Of a DNA stretch of 64,000 bases, positions 23,781 through 35,492 are shown one piece after another. The number at the start of each line of letters is the position of its first letter. The stretch's first letter is position 1. The stretch lies in the NCBI RefSeq assembly GCF_028453695.1, contig NC_135775.1, forward strand, positions 5,518,001 through 5,582,000, read 5' to 3'. Under the pieces are notes generated by a model. The model saw nothing but the letters and a program-made list of their open reading frames with translations. It searched no databases and had not been told where the DNA came from. Both the position numbers and the translations under genes were made by a program. Origin of the DNA: Augochlora pura (lineage: Eukaryota > Arthropoda > Insecta > Hymenoptera > Halictidae).

Positions 23781-25555
23781 GGTGGAATTGATACGTCGAT
23801 GTTTGTTCAGAAATAGTGACAGGAGTTGGAAACATTGCGAAGCGGAGTTGATGGCAAAATCATTGTACGGGTGCGAAAATTGAGGAGAATTGAGGTTAGA
23901 ATTAATGCGGGATGAAGGTATATTATTTTTTGAGAATGTCAAGATTGGATTTATGTTATAATTATATTATTACCATTTATATTATAATATATACTTGGAT
24001 GAACAAAAATTCATTTTTGGTCTACAAAAATTTATGCTAGAAATATTTGTATAGTATAAGGAAAATTTAAATCAGAAACTAGTCATCTAGTCTGGTTTGG
24101 TAATTCCATTGTTAGTAACTAACACAGAATTTGTGTTTTTATTTATGAATTTTTATATTATATATTATTATAAATTATAACTTAATATAATAGTTAATAT
24201 AGGTTTTCAAGTACATGCATCTGTGCTCGTCAAGGAAAATTAACTGGTGCTTGCCTTTTCTAAAATAAAAATAAAAAATCTACATCGATTAACCACGTCA
24301 AAAGCCAAACACAAATACGGTTCTAATAATTTTACTAAATTGCAAAGCACAACATCACCTGGAATTTTTTTATACCTGCCCACTGCGTTTTCTCGCAAAA
24401 CACAAGGTACTGCATTGTTTCCCAAAAAACCGTATAAAATCCATAGTCCGACAACAGCCTTAAAATCTTCGAAGCGTATCCACTTTCCCCGAAAAAAACG
24501 CAACGATCAACCAGGGTGCGCCAGCCTGGAAAGGGATTGTTTTCATAATCAGAGACTAAGAGAGGTATCTACTACCGTGGAATCTCTTTACAATGACCGG
24601 CCGAAGCTTTCCCCGAGCTACACGGATCCGCGATTCTCTGCCCCCGCAATCCTCCCGGATAAAGCGAAACGGGATTCGTCCACCCCACTCGCCGACTAAT
24701 TCAGCCGTGTAATTGTCGTCGCGTGGTTTTTTCGATCCTCCTCAGGTGAGAAGGCGATGTTAATCGCAATATTAATTTTACTAATTTCGAGATGCAGGAT
24801 ATAAGGAAAATGTTGCAGAGATTACGCATTGAATAATTCGGAGAATCTTTTTAATGGATAAATATTATATTAGATGGAAGAGCTTTGATATTTCACTTCG
24901 TATAACTGTAAAAAATGAAAGGGCGTTATTTTTAATTTCAAAGTATCTACATTCTCTATTTTAAACAAATTCGATATTCATAGAACATATTAGATAGATT
25001 GTGTTAGATACAAAATTGATAAGGGTTGAATTTTACTGTGGCTCGCAGATGTTTCGTTCAAAGTGTAATAAAACTATAAAGAAAAATAGTGCAGCGAATA
25101 TTTAGACGTCATTATAAAGACGAGACTTTATAGAGTACATCCTAGTAATTTTAACTCACGAGAAAAATTTTGCAAGCACCATCGAAACGATTAAATTGAC
25201 GAGTAACAAGCAACATATTCAAAGTCGAAACTAAGTTTTCTCAAATGAGTCCAAAAATTATTATTCTCTAATTTTTCTCTCAAAGTTTGAATTTATCATA
25301 CATCGACAATTTTCCAGATTTCGTTAATAAATTTTTGCAAAAATAAGAATTATGAATTTTAGGGTAGAAATTATAAATTTTTGAATAGGAATTATAAATT
25401 TTTTAATAGGAGTTATAAATTTTAGAATTGGAATTATAAATTTTTGAATAGGAATTATAAATTTTAGAATTGGAATTATAAATTTTAGAATTGGAATTAT
25501 AAATTTCGTATAAAAACTTCATCTCACGTCCGACACGGAATTACAGTGCAAGGGG
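23781..25555. other. Mostly AT-rich DNA with one 21-bp array
   Basis: AT-rich apart from a GC-rich patch at 24480-24740. A 150-codon plus frame (24247-24699) and an 87-codon minus frame (24240-24503) cross the boundary; neither is recognised. Position 25545-25555 is a lone TTAA-element end (see separate entry). Confidence 0.5.
25345..25508. repeat. 21-bp tandem repeat, eight copies
   Basis: ttataaatt starts at 25371, 25392, 25413, 25434, 25455, 25476 and 25497, exactly 21 bases apart, with a diverged copy at 25350. The unit is of the form ggaattataaattttagaat. No indels between copies. Confidence 0.95.
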
Positions 25556-25559
25556 TTAA
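25545..25559. mobile_element. Lone TTAA-element end
   Basis: agtgcaagggg then TTAA at 25556-25559 is the same right end seen at 28511-28525 and, decayed, at 59121-59135. No left partner was found upstream; the 21-bp array sits immediately before it, so the rest may be lost. Confidence 0.5.
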
Positions 25560-26226
25560 CGTATCTTTTAACACGAAGGGGGCGAGAAACGACGGTTGTG
25601 TGCCAGCAAGCTGACTCAGGATATTGACCCTAATAACGGATGTCAAGGTCGTACCCGGTCGACGATTTATGCAATTACCGTGCGATGATCGCATCAACGT
25701 TTATCAAGGCGAGCCGCGAGGGGGTTGGCGGCGAACGAGATCGGGCGCAATTGATTTGGACTCGGCCGCGGAACTGGATATTGCTCCGGCTGCTCCAGGA
25801 ATGCAAAATTTCTATGGTCGAAGGAATTCCCGCGTTCTCCGCCCCTTCGGCCCGAGTCTCCCACCCCCTCGCTCTCTCTCTCGCTCTCTCCCTGTCTCCC
25901 TTTATCGCTCTCGCGGTGCCCGATAGAACTCGATAGAACGGAATTGCAACGTGGCCACCGTGGAATGCCCGGTCCGACGATTCCTGGAACTTCCTCGGAA
26001 CTAACGTTTCCAGCCTATTCCGGGACAGGAATGCAGATGGACGCGGCCGAGTGGTTGGAAACGCGCGCCTCGGATCATCCGAAATAATCGTGAAATCGAG
26101 CGGGGGATGAAACGACGATCGACGCCGAAGAATTATTATTTCGATTTCGTTGCCGATTTTTTTTTCAGCGAGAATGAGTGCAAGGCAAGTGAATAAAACA
26201 CTTGTCTGTACTATTAGAGGTTATGT
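25560..26226. other. CpG-rich block
   Basis: GC-rich unique DNA with an imperfect CT tract at about 25866-25905. The overlapping 100-aa and 98-aa plus frames are phase shadows of each other; nothing recognised. Confidence 0.5.
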
Positions 26227-26230
26227 TTAA

Positions 26231-26470
26231 CCCTTCGCGGTCGTATTAAATTTATCCGTAAGTCATGCTGGTCGTAATTAATTTTCTTTCAGCGGACAGT
26301 AATAAGATTGTTCTTATAATTCTTATAATAACTTCTTCTGTTATCAAAGTCTAGAAATAAACGTGCGTAAAGACAGTAAAGAACAAGAATTACCTGGTAC
26401 TATTAAGGACAGTATTAAAGTCAAACAAGAGCTAATCAACGCAGCGTGGAAGGAGCCGTAGTGTAAAGGG
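26231..26470. mobile_element. TTAA element (240 bp), related to 27937-28521
   Basis: TTAA at 26227-26230 and 26471-26474. Ends begin CCCTTCGC and (reverse complement) CCCTTTAC and are degenerate further in. The interior at 26342-26391 aligns with 28384-28435 over about 50 bases (tcaaagt, agaaa, taaag, agaa, aagaatt in the same order), so both belong to one family. Confidence 0.6.
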
Positions 26471-26474
26471 TTAA

Positions 26475-27932
26475 GGTGGCGATGCGGTCTACGTATTGCT
26501 CTTCAACAGTTTTTACAAAGACTCGCGACGATTTTGTGTAAGACGATTCCCTGGAGTTCCTCGGATTTTGTCAAACTGGATGTTGGTCAACGGAGAACGT
26601 CGACGGTGGAGCGAAGTAACGTCGACGGCGTTTACCTGGGAGCGTCTCGGGACAACAAGTTTAAAGTGGTCACTTAGATGCTTCGACCGGCGCGAACATC
26701 GTAACCAGACGCGACTATAGTTTCATTAAAATCAAGCGGTGGCTGGAGGTTAACTTCGCCGTACTTGGCCGAGCCTTCACCTTTCGTTGTTGGTTGACGT
26801 TACGCGGTCAAATTAGCCGACGTTAAATTCGTTCAGAAAAATTAACCGAAAAATCGTGGGAAATTTTCGCGTTACCGATTTTTATAGTCTGAGACGACGG
26901 TGAAATTTTAGCATGCTTGAGATAGAGAAAGATGAGATATTTAGCAAACTTTTTATTTTATTATTACATTTATTATTCTAATTAATCTTCTTCTGTTGTT
27001 TTAAGTTATCGTCTGCATTGACGCTGTGATTTTATTATAGAAAGTTCAATTTTAACTTTTTTCAAATTATTTCGTAATTCATTGATTTAAATTCTGATGG
27101 AACGTTTATTTTTTTAAAATAATTAGTAATAGACCTAAAAACTTAAAAGCTTCGCTTGAAATTAAAAGTGAAAGAAATGAAATTTGATATCATCAAATAA
27201 CCTATTTTTAAGGTTTGAATCTATTATCAAAGTTACTCCAAGATCACCTCAATTTAAAAAATAATCCTCTACACTATAACTCTTCGCTATTGGTTTTTAC
27301 TCGACACAAATATTAAAATCATTTATCATTCGTTGCTATCCTCAAGCTGACGTCAAGGTCACCAAACACGCTATTTTTCCATCGAATATAATTTAATCTA
27401 ATGATTAACAAAGAATTATTATTACGTCAACGTCCACGGTCGATGATTGATTTCCACGACAGACAGCAATATCGCGAGATTAAAAACCATACGTGTGCAG
27501 CTTGCAATTGCAAACCCGGTCATATTGGTGCACTGTTGTCGGTGCAACAAGAAACGTCGAAAAAAACATTTCTATTTGACAGACGTCGAGGCACCGCCGG
27601 TTTTTATTATCGGTTCGTGTCTAGCGCGGATCGTTGAAGCGTTAGCATTAGCGGGGAATTAATCGCAAACGAGCGATTCACGGTGTCTCCGGCCGGGGAG
27701 AATCGTATCCATCTGCGGTCCCGACTTTGCAGATACACCGTGAACGAAGCTATTACCGGCGCGACTGCAACGGAATTCATATTAGCATCCCGCGGTCGAA
27801 GGTGATCGATGCATCTGACGTGCCGCGAAATGCCCGGGCCCGCGAAAACGTTATGAAACCATCGATCAAAGAAGCTGCGTCGACCAGTGTCAACGCGTCC
27901 CAGAATCGAAAGAAACATCTGCCGCGGGGCAA
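26475..27932. other. GC-rich, AT-rich, GC-rich succession; no gene seen
   Basis: GC-rich at 26480-26890, AT-rich to about 27390, then GC-rich to 27930. Short frames on both strands; the 78-aa plus frame at 27401 has one Cys-x2-Cys pair but no complete zinc-binding motif. Confidence 0.5.
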
Positions 27933-27936
27933 TTAA

Positions 27937-28521
27937 CCCTTTGCACTCCGAATGTTATTTCAATTTTATTTCAATTTTATCAATATTTATTTCATTCGTT
28001 ACTAGCAGCTCCCGTCGCTTTTAAGTATTTTATTCGATATTTATTTCAACTAAAAAATAAGGCAATTTAAATAAATAAAGGATAAAACAAATTCACTTAA
28101 CCCTTTGACGTAACATATTCTTCACAGTTACTGCAATTAGGAATTTTTCAATTGCTATAATTTCTTAAAATAGGCAGAACATTAATGTCTATTCCATGTG
28201 GGAATATATTTAAATGCTTCAATATTAATAACAAGGGATTAGAATTTTATTTCAACTTTGCGGAACAGAATAACAGGCATACTTAATAATTTATTACTAC
28301 TAATTTCCATCGCGAGTCGGACTCCTAAGAGTACGGGAAGGGGTTAATTTATTTAAAATCGAAATCAAATTTAATTCTTTTCTTGTCAAAGTACAGAAAC
28401 GAAACTAAATAAAGGCGATATAGAAAATAAGAATTGTCTAGTGTCTAGTCCTACTAAAGAGAATATTAAAAACGAATAAATGTTAATTAACACAGGGTGA
28501 AAGAAATTCTAGTGCAAGGGG
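27937..28521. mobile_element. Outer TTAA element, CCCTTTGCACT family, interrupted
   Basis: TTAA at 27933-27936 is followed by CCCTTTGCACT. The right end in reverse complement is CCCCTTGCACT (10 of 11), with TTAA at 28522-28525. A second element (28101-28343) is inserted inside at a TTAA. Removing it leaves about 338 bp. Confidence 0.7.
28101..28343. mobile_element. Inner TTAA element (243 bp)
   Basis: Flanked by TTAA at 28097-28100 and 28344-28347. CCCTTTGACGTA matches the reverse complement of the right end, CCCCTTCCCGTA, at 9 of 12. The right subterminal cgagtcggactc and tacgg recall the right end of the element finishing at 14747. Confidence 0.6.
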
Positions 28522-28525
28522 TTAA

Positions 28526-30240
28526 GGTGCTATCATCAAATGCTAAAAAAGAATCCTGCAGTCATTTATTTTCCTAATTTATTTAGTTCCCATTCAAATC
28601 CGGATTAATTCCACGATCCCGAATCATATCCAATACCGTGTATTTTCTCTATTTATCCACATCCATTTTTGCACAGAATATTTTACGTAAAACGGTGGCG
28701 CAAATAAAATCGCATCGATAGTAATGATAAAAATTTAGTTGCAATATTGGCGGAGCACGAGCTTCACACTTCGCGCTCGATATTTATTTACGCTGCGTGA
28801 ACGTTGATGCGCCGGTAATCGGTAGAATTGGAACAATCGCGCGGCTTAAACTCCAATTAATGTTCTTGGCGATCGGATAAACAGGTGCTTAAAAATCGAC
28901 GAGCGGTTCTGAAAGCGCGCGTGTTCGTAACTAATTCAATTAAACCGTTCCGCGTGGCGTCTCAAATTGATTCGACGTCTCCGCCGCCGCGGGAAATGTT
29001 TAAGCATGACGTCGCATCCGGGGTAGCATATAATTAATTGAATAATAGTGGTTACAATTAATGCGATCCTTCATTTTGCGTTATTCATTAGGAGGTGTCT
29101 TCTTTCCCCGCCGCAACAGTCAATTAGGGTGGTTGTGGCGCGGAGTTCTCTGTTGATCAGTCATCGTTAAAATCTCTCTCTCTCTCTCTCTTTCTTTCTT
29201 TCGTTTTTTCTCTCCCAATCACGCTCTCCCCTTTTTTTTCTCACCGAGAGGTCCGAGCGCGATGAACGGGGCTGAAAACCGAAGCGGAATTTAATCCCGT
29301 TTACTTTATTAAAGGTTTAACCGCGAGGGCAGAGAACGCCTGTCTTTTGTGCCAATCTTCTGATAGATTTACCGCGCGCGCGCGCGAGCGGGCTCCTCTG
29401 TATCGCGGCCAGAGATTTCCGATAACTCGTTTCCCGTTGAAGCTTCCCGATTGCACATTTCCCGTGGCCGCCACCGCCACAACGGAACGAGTCGCTCGAA
29501 ATTTCTTCGACGTATTAGATAATCCCGCCGTACGAATATTTTCCTGAACGGGGGGTGTCCGATTCCACCGGCTACGGGAACACCGGCAGTTTTGCGCAGG
29601 GGGGCAGCGAGTCATCTTGGCGAGTCAATTGAATTACGGCGGCCACGGGAAATATCCGAGCCGCGTCTCCGATTTCCGACGAGTCGATATATTCGAACCG
29701 GTGTTACTCCGTGAAAATGAATCGCCCGGCAGTCTGACTATACTCGTTTTAAAGGACAAAGTCTCTTCTTTAATACCCCTGATTGAGTTTCTCTTTTTTA
29801 AACGATTTATTTCAGTCTGGTGGAAAAAAGAGATTGACGACATTGGAGATCGAAGTGAAAGTATCGATAAAAGCGAGAAATTGGTGATATTTAGTTTATC
29901 AGAGAAATTTGTTGAAATCAAGGGACACATGTAAGATTTTGCAATAAACTGTTTATTATGAATGAACACATGTATAGAGTTTATCTATACCAAATTATAA
30001 CAAAATTGATTGACTAATAGCAAAAATATATTGATTTTACAATAATAATAATATTAAGTAATAAAAAATTAAATAAGATAATAAAAAGCTTATTGCAAAA
30101 TTTTTTACACGCATCCCTTGATTTCAACAGATTTCTCTTATAATATAACTCCGAGATAAAAAATTGTATAACAATCTACCGTAGTTTATTTTGAAGATTG
30201 AAACCGGTATTTTTGCCAGGTATTGGTCAGTTTTTATTAG
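28526..30240. other. Mixed block with a CT array and CG-alternating stretch
   Basis: AT-rich to 28720, GC-rich to about 29740, then AT-rich. Contains a CT tract (29173-29190) followed by CTTT repeats, and alternating CG at about 29371-29385. Frames at 29301-29969 overlap on both strands; nothing recognised. Confidence 0.5.
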
Positions 30241-32427
30241 GATATTTTTATGCGATGTAATGAGACGATATCGGACGACACGTTTCCTCTCGGTGATGGT
30301 GCAACCGGAAACATCTGCGAAAACATTGCGCAATTTTTAAGGATAGAGTTATAAATGGTGCCGAGAATGTTAAAATGAAAAGTGACAGCCGTGATATCGC
30401 GCTTCGGTTCACAGAATCGAGAGCACAGATTTCTGCGCAGAGCCGCGCAAATTATTCGTAGCGGCGGCGGGAAATAAAACCTGCAAATTGACTGCCAAGG
30501 AAAAATGGGGTCTCCAGAAAATCGGATATAATGGTTTGGTGGAAATGCAATCAGAAACAATTTTCCACATTAGCAGCAACAGAGAGACGGCGGCGGTGCC
30601 TCTTGCTATTACCGTTCCACGAGTATCCAACGGATGGTTATTTCCCGATGCTGCTCGGGGGCACCGTTGTCGGAGTCTCGGCCACGAAATTGGTATCAGA
30701 AATCCGCGCGAACGGATACGTTCTCCTTTGCTCGAATTTCAAATAAAACATGATAATATTATATCAACGGTGTTACCACCGCACGACGTTCGCCTTTGCT
30801 CGCCCGAGTTTAATATCTGATTACCACCGCTGGATATGAAAATGCTTCTGTACTTGCGACCGCTCTTCTTGTAATTGTTGCATTCGGGCTTTGTGAAGGA
30901 AATTGCGACCAAGTGGACATATTATACAATTGAAAGGGAAAACTTTTCTTTAACTCGGTTATGTTCATCTGTTCGTTGAAGCTGTTATAGTTGTTTATGA
31001 CGAGTTTTAATTTTGTAATTTGTTTATTTTTCTTAATTACTGATTTCGATAATATGCGCTCGACGGCGACTTTCGATGTGAGAATTATGATCGACGTAAG
31101 GTTGATATGAACTTGATAATTGTTTATATTGTTGTACACTGTTCTAAATTGTCTTACATTGTTATAAATTATCATTAACAGATTCTCATACCTTTTTTGG
31201 AGGGTTATATATAATCGTGGAATTTCAGAAAACAAATATAAATTTTATTCGATATCACCTCAGGTATTATAATTTTAAAAAATCTTTAATTCGACTTTAT
31301 TTTCATTTTTAATGGATATTTTTTCGAATGACGTTTCCTAAGCACTTCCACTAAGTATACATTTTGCTGATATTCGCTACAACAATTCAGTAAATTTTAT
31401 CGAAAATTGAAAGCACGTCGAGTGTTCTGTCTTCATCGGCACTTCCAATTTTTCGACTAATTCGAGAGCTTCGCAAAGGCGAACCAACTACATAAATTCA
31501 GATCGCGTGAATCGATATCGCGCGTAAAAAGTGTAAATCGAAGGACGGCTATATCTGGATCACGATCATTTGATCACCTTTCCCATCCCGACAAAAAACT
31601 CCACGAGCCGGCCCGAAAAGCGGCGGCCAGCGGAAGGCGCTCGTCAATACATTAACAAACTCGGCGAGCCCGAAGGAGAGCGGTAGGAAATATCTCGTTG
31701 CTCATCGAACCGTGCGGCTCATTATTTTTCGGTCAGCGACGGAATAAAACGGGAGAGCGGAGCGGAAACTCGCGAGGAGGAAACCAATTGGCCGTCGCGA
31801 TAGGAATCGGGGGTAACGATTCCGTTAGCGGCCGAGCCAAATCGATCTGTCGCCGAGCCAATTAAAGTTTCCTCCGGCCGCGGGGAACAATGCGACAGAG
31901 GCCGGGGGCCCGGTGGATCGGGACCGGGGTGGATCCACGTCAAACGGACGCGAGATCCGGCCGCAGAAAAAAAAAAAAAAGAGTGGCCCCGGCCCGACAG
32001 CCGGCGGCGAAAGAGGGGGCCGCGCGAACAGACGCAGAAAATTAAGAGGTGGCGAGGAGAGACGGAACCAGCCGTGAGGGAGCCGCGGCGATCGGCGGCG
32101 GATTCCGATGCGATTCTTTTCCACCCACGAGCAGGTTTGCGGCGCATTCCATCCTCGCATGCAGATGCGCCGCGGAATCGGTGGAACTCGTGTGAACCGT
32201 GGTCTATTAGGTTCCTGAGTAAGTGCACGTGTCTCTCTAGAATGCAAGCGCGTTCCCACCCCGCGGTACCTGCTTTGTACACCGTGGATTCCTGTTAGGC
32301 TTCTGATCATAGTCGGAGTCTCCTATGCTTCGCCGTCTATACTGATTTAGGCACCTCTTCTTCTTACTCATCCGACTGTAACTCAAGCTGCGTACGCTTC
32401 TGTCGATTCCTATTAAATGTTCACGTT
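30241..32427. other. Unique DNA with a CpG-rich right part
   Basis: Moderate GC to 30800, AT-rich to about 31480, CpG-rich to 32400. An A15-type run lies at about 31966-31980. The 186-aa and 161-aa minus frames at 31722-32310 overlap each other in different phases and are not recognised. Confidence 0.5.
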
Positions 32428-32446
32428 TTAAACCCTTGCCGTAATT
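32428..32446. mobile_element. Lone TTAA-element end
   Basis: TTAA at 32428-32431 followed by ACCCTTGCCGTAATT matches the reverse complement of the right end of the element at 14747 (TTAACCCCTTGCCGTA) with small changes. No partner end was found; a different repeat starts 25 bases on. Confidence 0.4.
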
Positions 32447-32467
32447 TTTGACAACGGATTAAATTAT

Positions 32468-32600
32468 ACAGGGTGTTCCAGTATCGATGGTACATTGGTG
32501 AAGGAAGTGATTTTATGTGAAAAAATAAATCGAAAATGAAACATAAAATGTTTGAAATTGTTGAGAAAATCGACTTTGAATATTCAGTGAGTATATTTTC
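32468..32600. repeat. Fragment of a dispersed acagggtgttcc repeat
   Basis: Starts with acagggtgttcc and has, in order, ggtac, tggtg, gtgatt, aaaaaataa, tcgaaaa and gagaaaatcgactttgaata. From memory this arrangement matches the edge of a dispersed repeat common in insect genomes whose end reads acagggtgttcc. The match is recalled, not searched. Only one end is present. Confidence 0.45.
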
Positions 32601-34465
32601 AAGTAATTATAATTTAGATGGATAAAACTAGATAGAGAAGTGAATCTGGTTGAAAAAAAACATATAATTTAATTACCAATTTACTTTATTAGTGCAAAAG
32701 ATAAAATGAAAAGGGTTGTTCTTTATTTACAGTTTGATTATTTTGATGAAAGAAATCTGTAGAGACTGCATTTGTTGCTCCACAGAGGAAATGCTAAAAG
32801 CCAACGAAAACAGGTCAATTTCAAACTTCGTAAACATTTCTCCGCCTTCTTTCACAATTATTAGCAGCGAATTTTGTCGACACTAATACGACTAATATAT
32901 CGCAACTCTAGATTAATCGTTGCTCCACAAATGAAAACGGCAACTGCTATACCAACGCAGTTACTTCCCTCTTCCGATAAAACGGAATTCACGAATGAAA
33001 TAGCTAAAATTATCCGCTGACACGGAAAAGTGTCGGGGACGCTTTTTAATACCGTAGTCGCTGTCGGGACATTTCCGAATCCGCGAGCAAGTGTTTGATT
33101 GAACGTTTCGTATGTCAATATAAATTTTTCTCATTGCGCGCACACCGGCAAAGGAACGAGCTCGCGCCGTTTTTAAAACCGGCACTTCATCTATGTGCGT
33201 CGATCGCGTATCGTCGTATTTGCTCTCACCTTCGGGCAAAATATTTTCCGCGCCGGGCACGGAGAATAATTATTACGACACACGTCCCGTAGACACGGCC
33301 AGATATTTTTTGCCGGTCCGAGCTGTGCATGCAGCTTTTTAATCGACCGCCGCGCCGAGAGCACAGGTTACCGACCCGTAATGTGACAACCGTTGCAGCA
33401 GCTTCGCGTTGACGCAGCTCCTTATTTGTCCCGTGATTAATTTTATCGAGTAAAACGATCACCTAGAACGTAACATCGAAGCGATTTAAATGCGATTTTA
33501 AACGGGATTCGGTTGAACGAGTTACAGATATCTCAGCGGGATTAAATTGTCGATACATTAATTACCAAACCGCGCATCCTTATACATTTTCGATATTCGT
33601 ACATTTATCAAGTATCTTACAAACTGATTTCATTTTTTCATCTATTTTCAACGCGCAAATCGTTTTTAAAATATTTACCTTCGGCTGGGTAAAAGGTACA
33701 CGGAAATGTAAATTTGCCGAAGGATCTAAGTGGCGGTCTTTATGGAATTACCACAACACGTAAATTTCAAAAATCCGATGCTCCCGCTTTTTGCAAAGAC
33801 GGAACGTAAATCGCGCGGGATTTTGCATAACCCGGTTTACTGAAAATCCTCGGCGAGCTACGACTGCGCAAAGATCCGGTCGAGATCGGTTAAGTTGTCA
33901 AACGGCGCACGACTGTCTCGACTATAGAAGAGGGACATCCGATCGCTGCACAACAGCGGACAGGGTCGGGGCAATTATTTACAGGGATGAGGGAAACGAA
34001 GGCGGGGGGAACCGGCTGAATCTTAACCAAGAATATCCGGACGGAAGAGCTTCGGGAAAACTCCTCGTGAACGATCTTCTTTGAAGTTGAAGAAATTAGT
34101 ACTCGGAGCTCAAAGTTTCATGAAGAAGATTTTACTTGAGGGGGGCTGGGGAGGGGGGAGGGGGGAAAAGCCGGACCAGATAGAGTTACCCTTCCAGTTC
34201 AAGAAGGCGGTTTCCCGCTTTCGTCTGTCGTCGGGATTGGGTACGGTTCGCGACGTTCCTTACACAAATCGGACCCCATGGCCTCTCATTAGAATGTGCC
34301 TGGACCTTCAAGTATTGAGTTGGGAAACTATCGAGTCTAATATAGTCTTCAACTCAACACTTCCGAGGCGGCTCGTTTCGACTAATCTTATGGTAATCGC
34401 GTAAACGACTGGACTGCGGTTCTATTATACGGAGAAGATTTAATTGGATCCGGTAAAATTGTTCG
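32601..34465. other. Unique DNA, AT-rich then GC-moderate, with one G4 tract
   Basis: AT-rich to about 33000, moderate to GC-rich after that. The G-rich tract at 34140-34165 is the only structure called. Frames such as 107 aa plus at 34081 run through it as Gly-rich sequence and are not credible genes. Confidence 0.5.
34140..34165 (+). other. G-quadruplex-capable tract
   Basis: Four G runs (6, 4, 6 and 6) are separated by loops of 2, 1 and 1 bases; a strong canonical pattern on the plus strand. Confidence 0.85.
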
Positions 34466-34857
34466 TACTTTAAACTCCGATATTAGAATTCTTATTATTA
34501 TAAATAAGAATGCAAAATTAAGTTTACAAGACTCGTTAACACTTTATCGACCGGTAGCCTGTGAATAGGTTGCCATAGTAACCCTTAATTTGTTATCTAT
34601 TATTGCTTCAATATTAGAGCTTCAATATTATTATATAAATTTTTAAATATTAAATACCTTTAGCGATTAATAAGCTAAAGAAAATCAAAAAAGAAACGAA
34701 AATTTTTACGACCGGATGACGACCGGTCGATCAGGTGTTAAAGTGACAGTTTACCTTAACAATTTTTAAAATGCAAACTTTGTTAGTATGGAGATTATTT
34801 TGTAACGTGATAAAACAATTTTATGGTGCTTCATAGTCACCGCTCGAGTGCAAAGGG
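34466..34857. mobile_element. Probable outer TTAA element, CCCTTTGCACTCGA family
   Basis: The right end gtcaccgctcgagtgcaaa with TTAA at 34858-34861 repeats the right end of 18704-18828. Sequence from about 34790 to 34857 aligns with the right half of that element. A decayed left end, tactttaaactccgatatta near 34466, resembles the left end at 27937. The element 34540-34737 lies between, so it would be nested. The left boundary is uncertain. Confidence 0.45.
34540..34737. mobile_element. TTAA element, CACTTTATCGACCGG family (198 bp)
   Basis: TTAA at 34536-34539 and 34738-34741. The left end CACTTTATCGACCGGTAG and the reverse complement of the right end CACCTGATCGACCGGTCG agree at 15 of 18. 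The left 21 bases match the left end of 14424-14697 almost perfectly. A subterminal stem (34553-34560 with 34567-34574) holds with two G-U pairs. Confidence 0.8.
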
Positions 34858-35100
34858 TTAACACCTCCATAAATTAAAATCGCGAATCGACATGACAAAT
34901 GCGTTTGGATGAGTGGCAGTGAAAGTTTAGCATATTGCAAGAGTTACGTGCGACAAAGGTTATTATCGAGATTTATTCATCCGCCGAACCCAAGAGTCGG
35001 TGTCTGGTCCGAGGTGCATCGTGTCATCGGGAGGCTGCAAGGTGGTTCAATGGCAGGCCACGCATCTCTGCGTCGGCACACGCACTTCCTGGCGCGGCGA

Positions 35101-35160
35101 AGCGGGCCGGAGCGGGTCGGAGCGGTGCGAAGCTGGTTGGAAGCGGCGCGGAGCGGGGCG
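35101..35160. repeat. GC-rich 10-bp tandem repeat, six copies
   Basis: Units agcgggccgg, agcgggtcgg, agcggtgcga, agctggttgg, aagcggcgcg and gagcggggcg lie head to tail from 35101 to 35160. The copies are diverged but in register. Confidence 0.7.
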
Positions 35161-35458
35161 GATAGACGCAGATGCGAGAGGAGCGATTAGAGGCTAAGAG
35201 CCGTGCGAACTCGAGATACGATAGAGGAGCCGCGTGTTGTAATAACATGCCGTGCGCGTCTAACGGGCCCTTACGCGTGTACATCGGCGTGTATATCTAA
35301 CCGTACAGTCTCTGCTCACTATCGGCCTTTCACCCCGGCCCTCTCTTGTCCGGCGGCCGCACTCCATTACGCTCGTTGATTATTCGGCATTGTCCACCTG
35401 TAAACGGCGCGCATATCGACGCGTCCGTTGCCGATCCGCGCCGCACAGACCCGCTACG

Positions 35459-35460
<2 letters not shown>

Positions 35461-35488
<28 letters not shown>
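35461..35488. repeat. (CT)14 microsatellite
   Basis: Pure CT for 28 bases, then imperfect to about 35498, within a CpG-rich block. Confidence 0.95.

Positions 35489-35492
<4 letters not shown>

Noticed and set aside
23202..23942. Longest open frame, 246 codons on the minus strand
   Set aside because: Overlaps a 199-codon plus frame in a CpG-rich block, is Arg/Ser/Pro-rich, has no domain or clear start context, and crosses into AT-rich DNA at one end.
24240..24503. 87-codon minus frame with hydrophobic stretches
   Set aside because: No start context or family resemblance, and the plus strand is open over the same bases.
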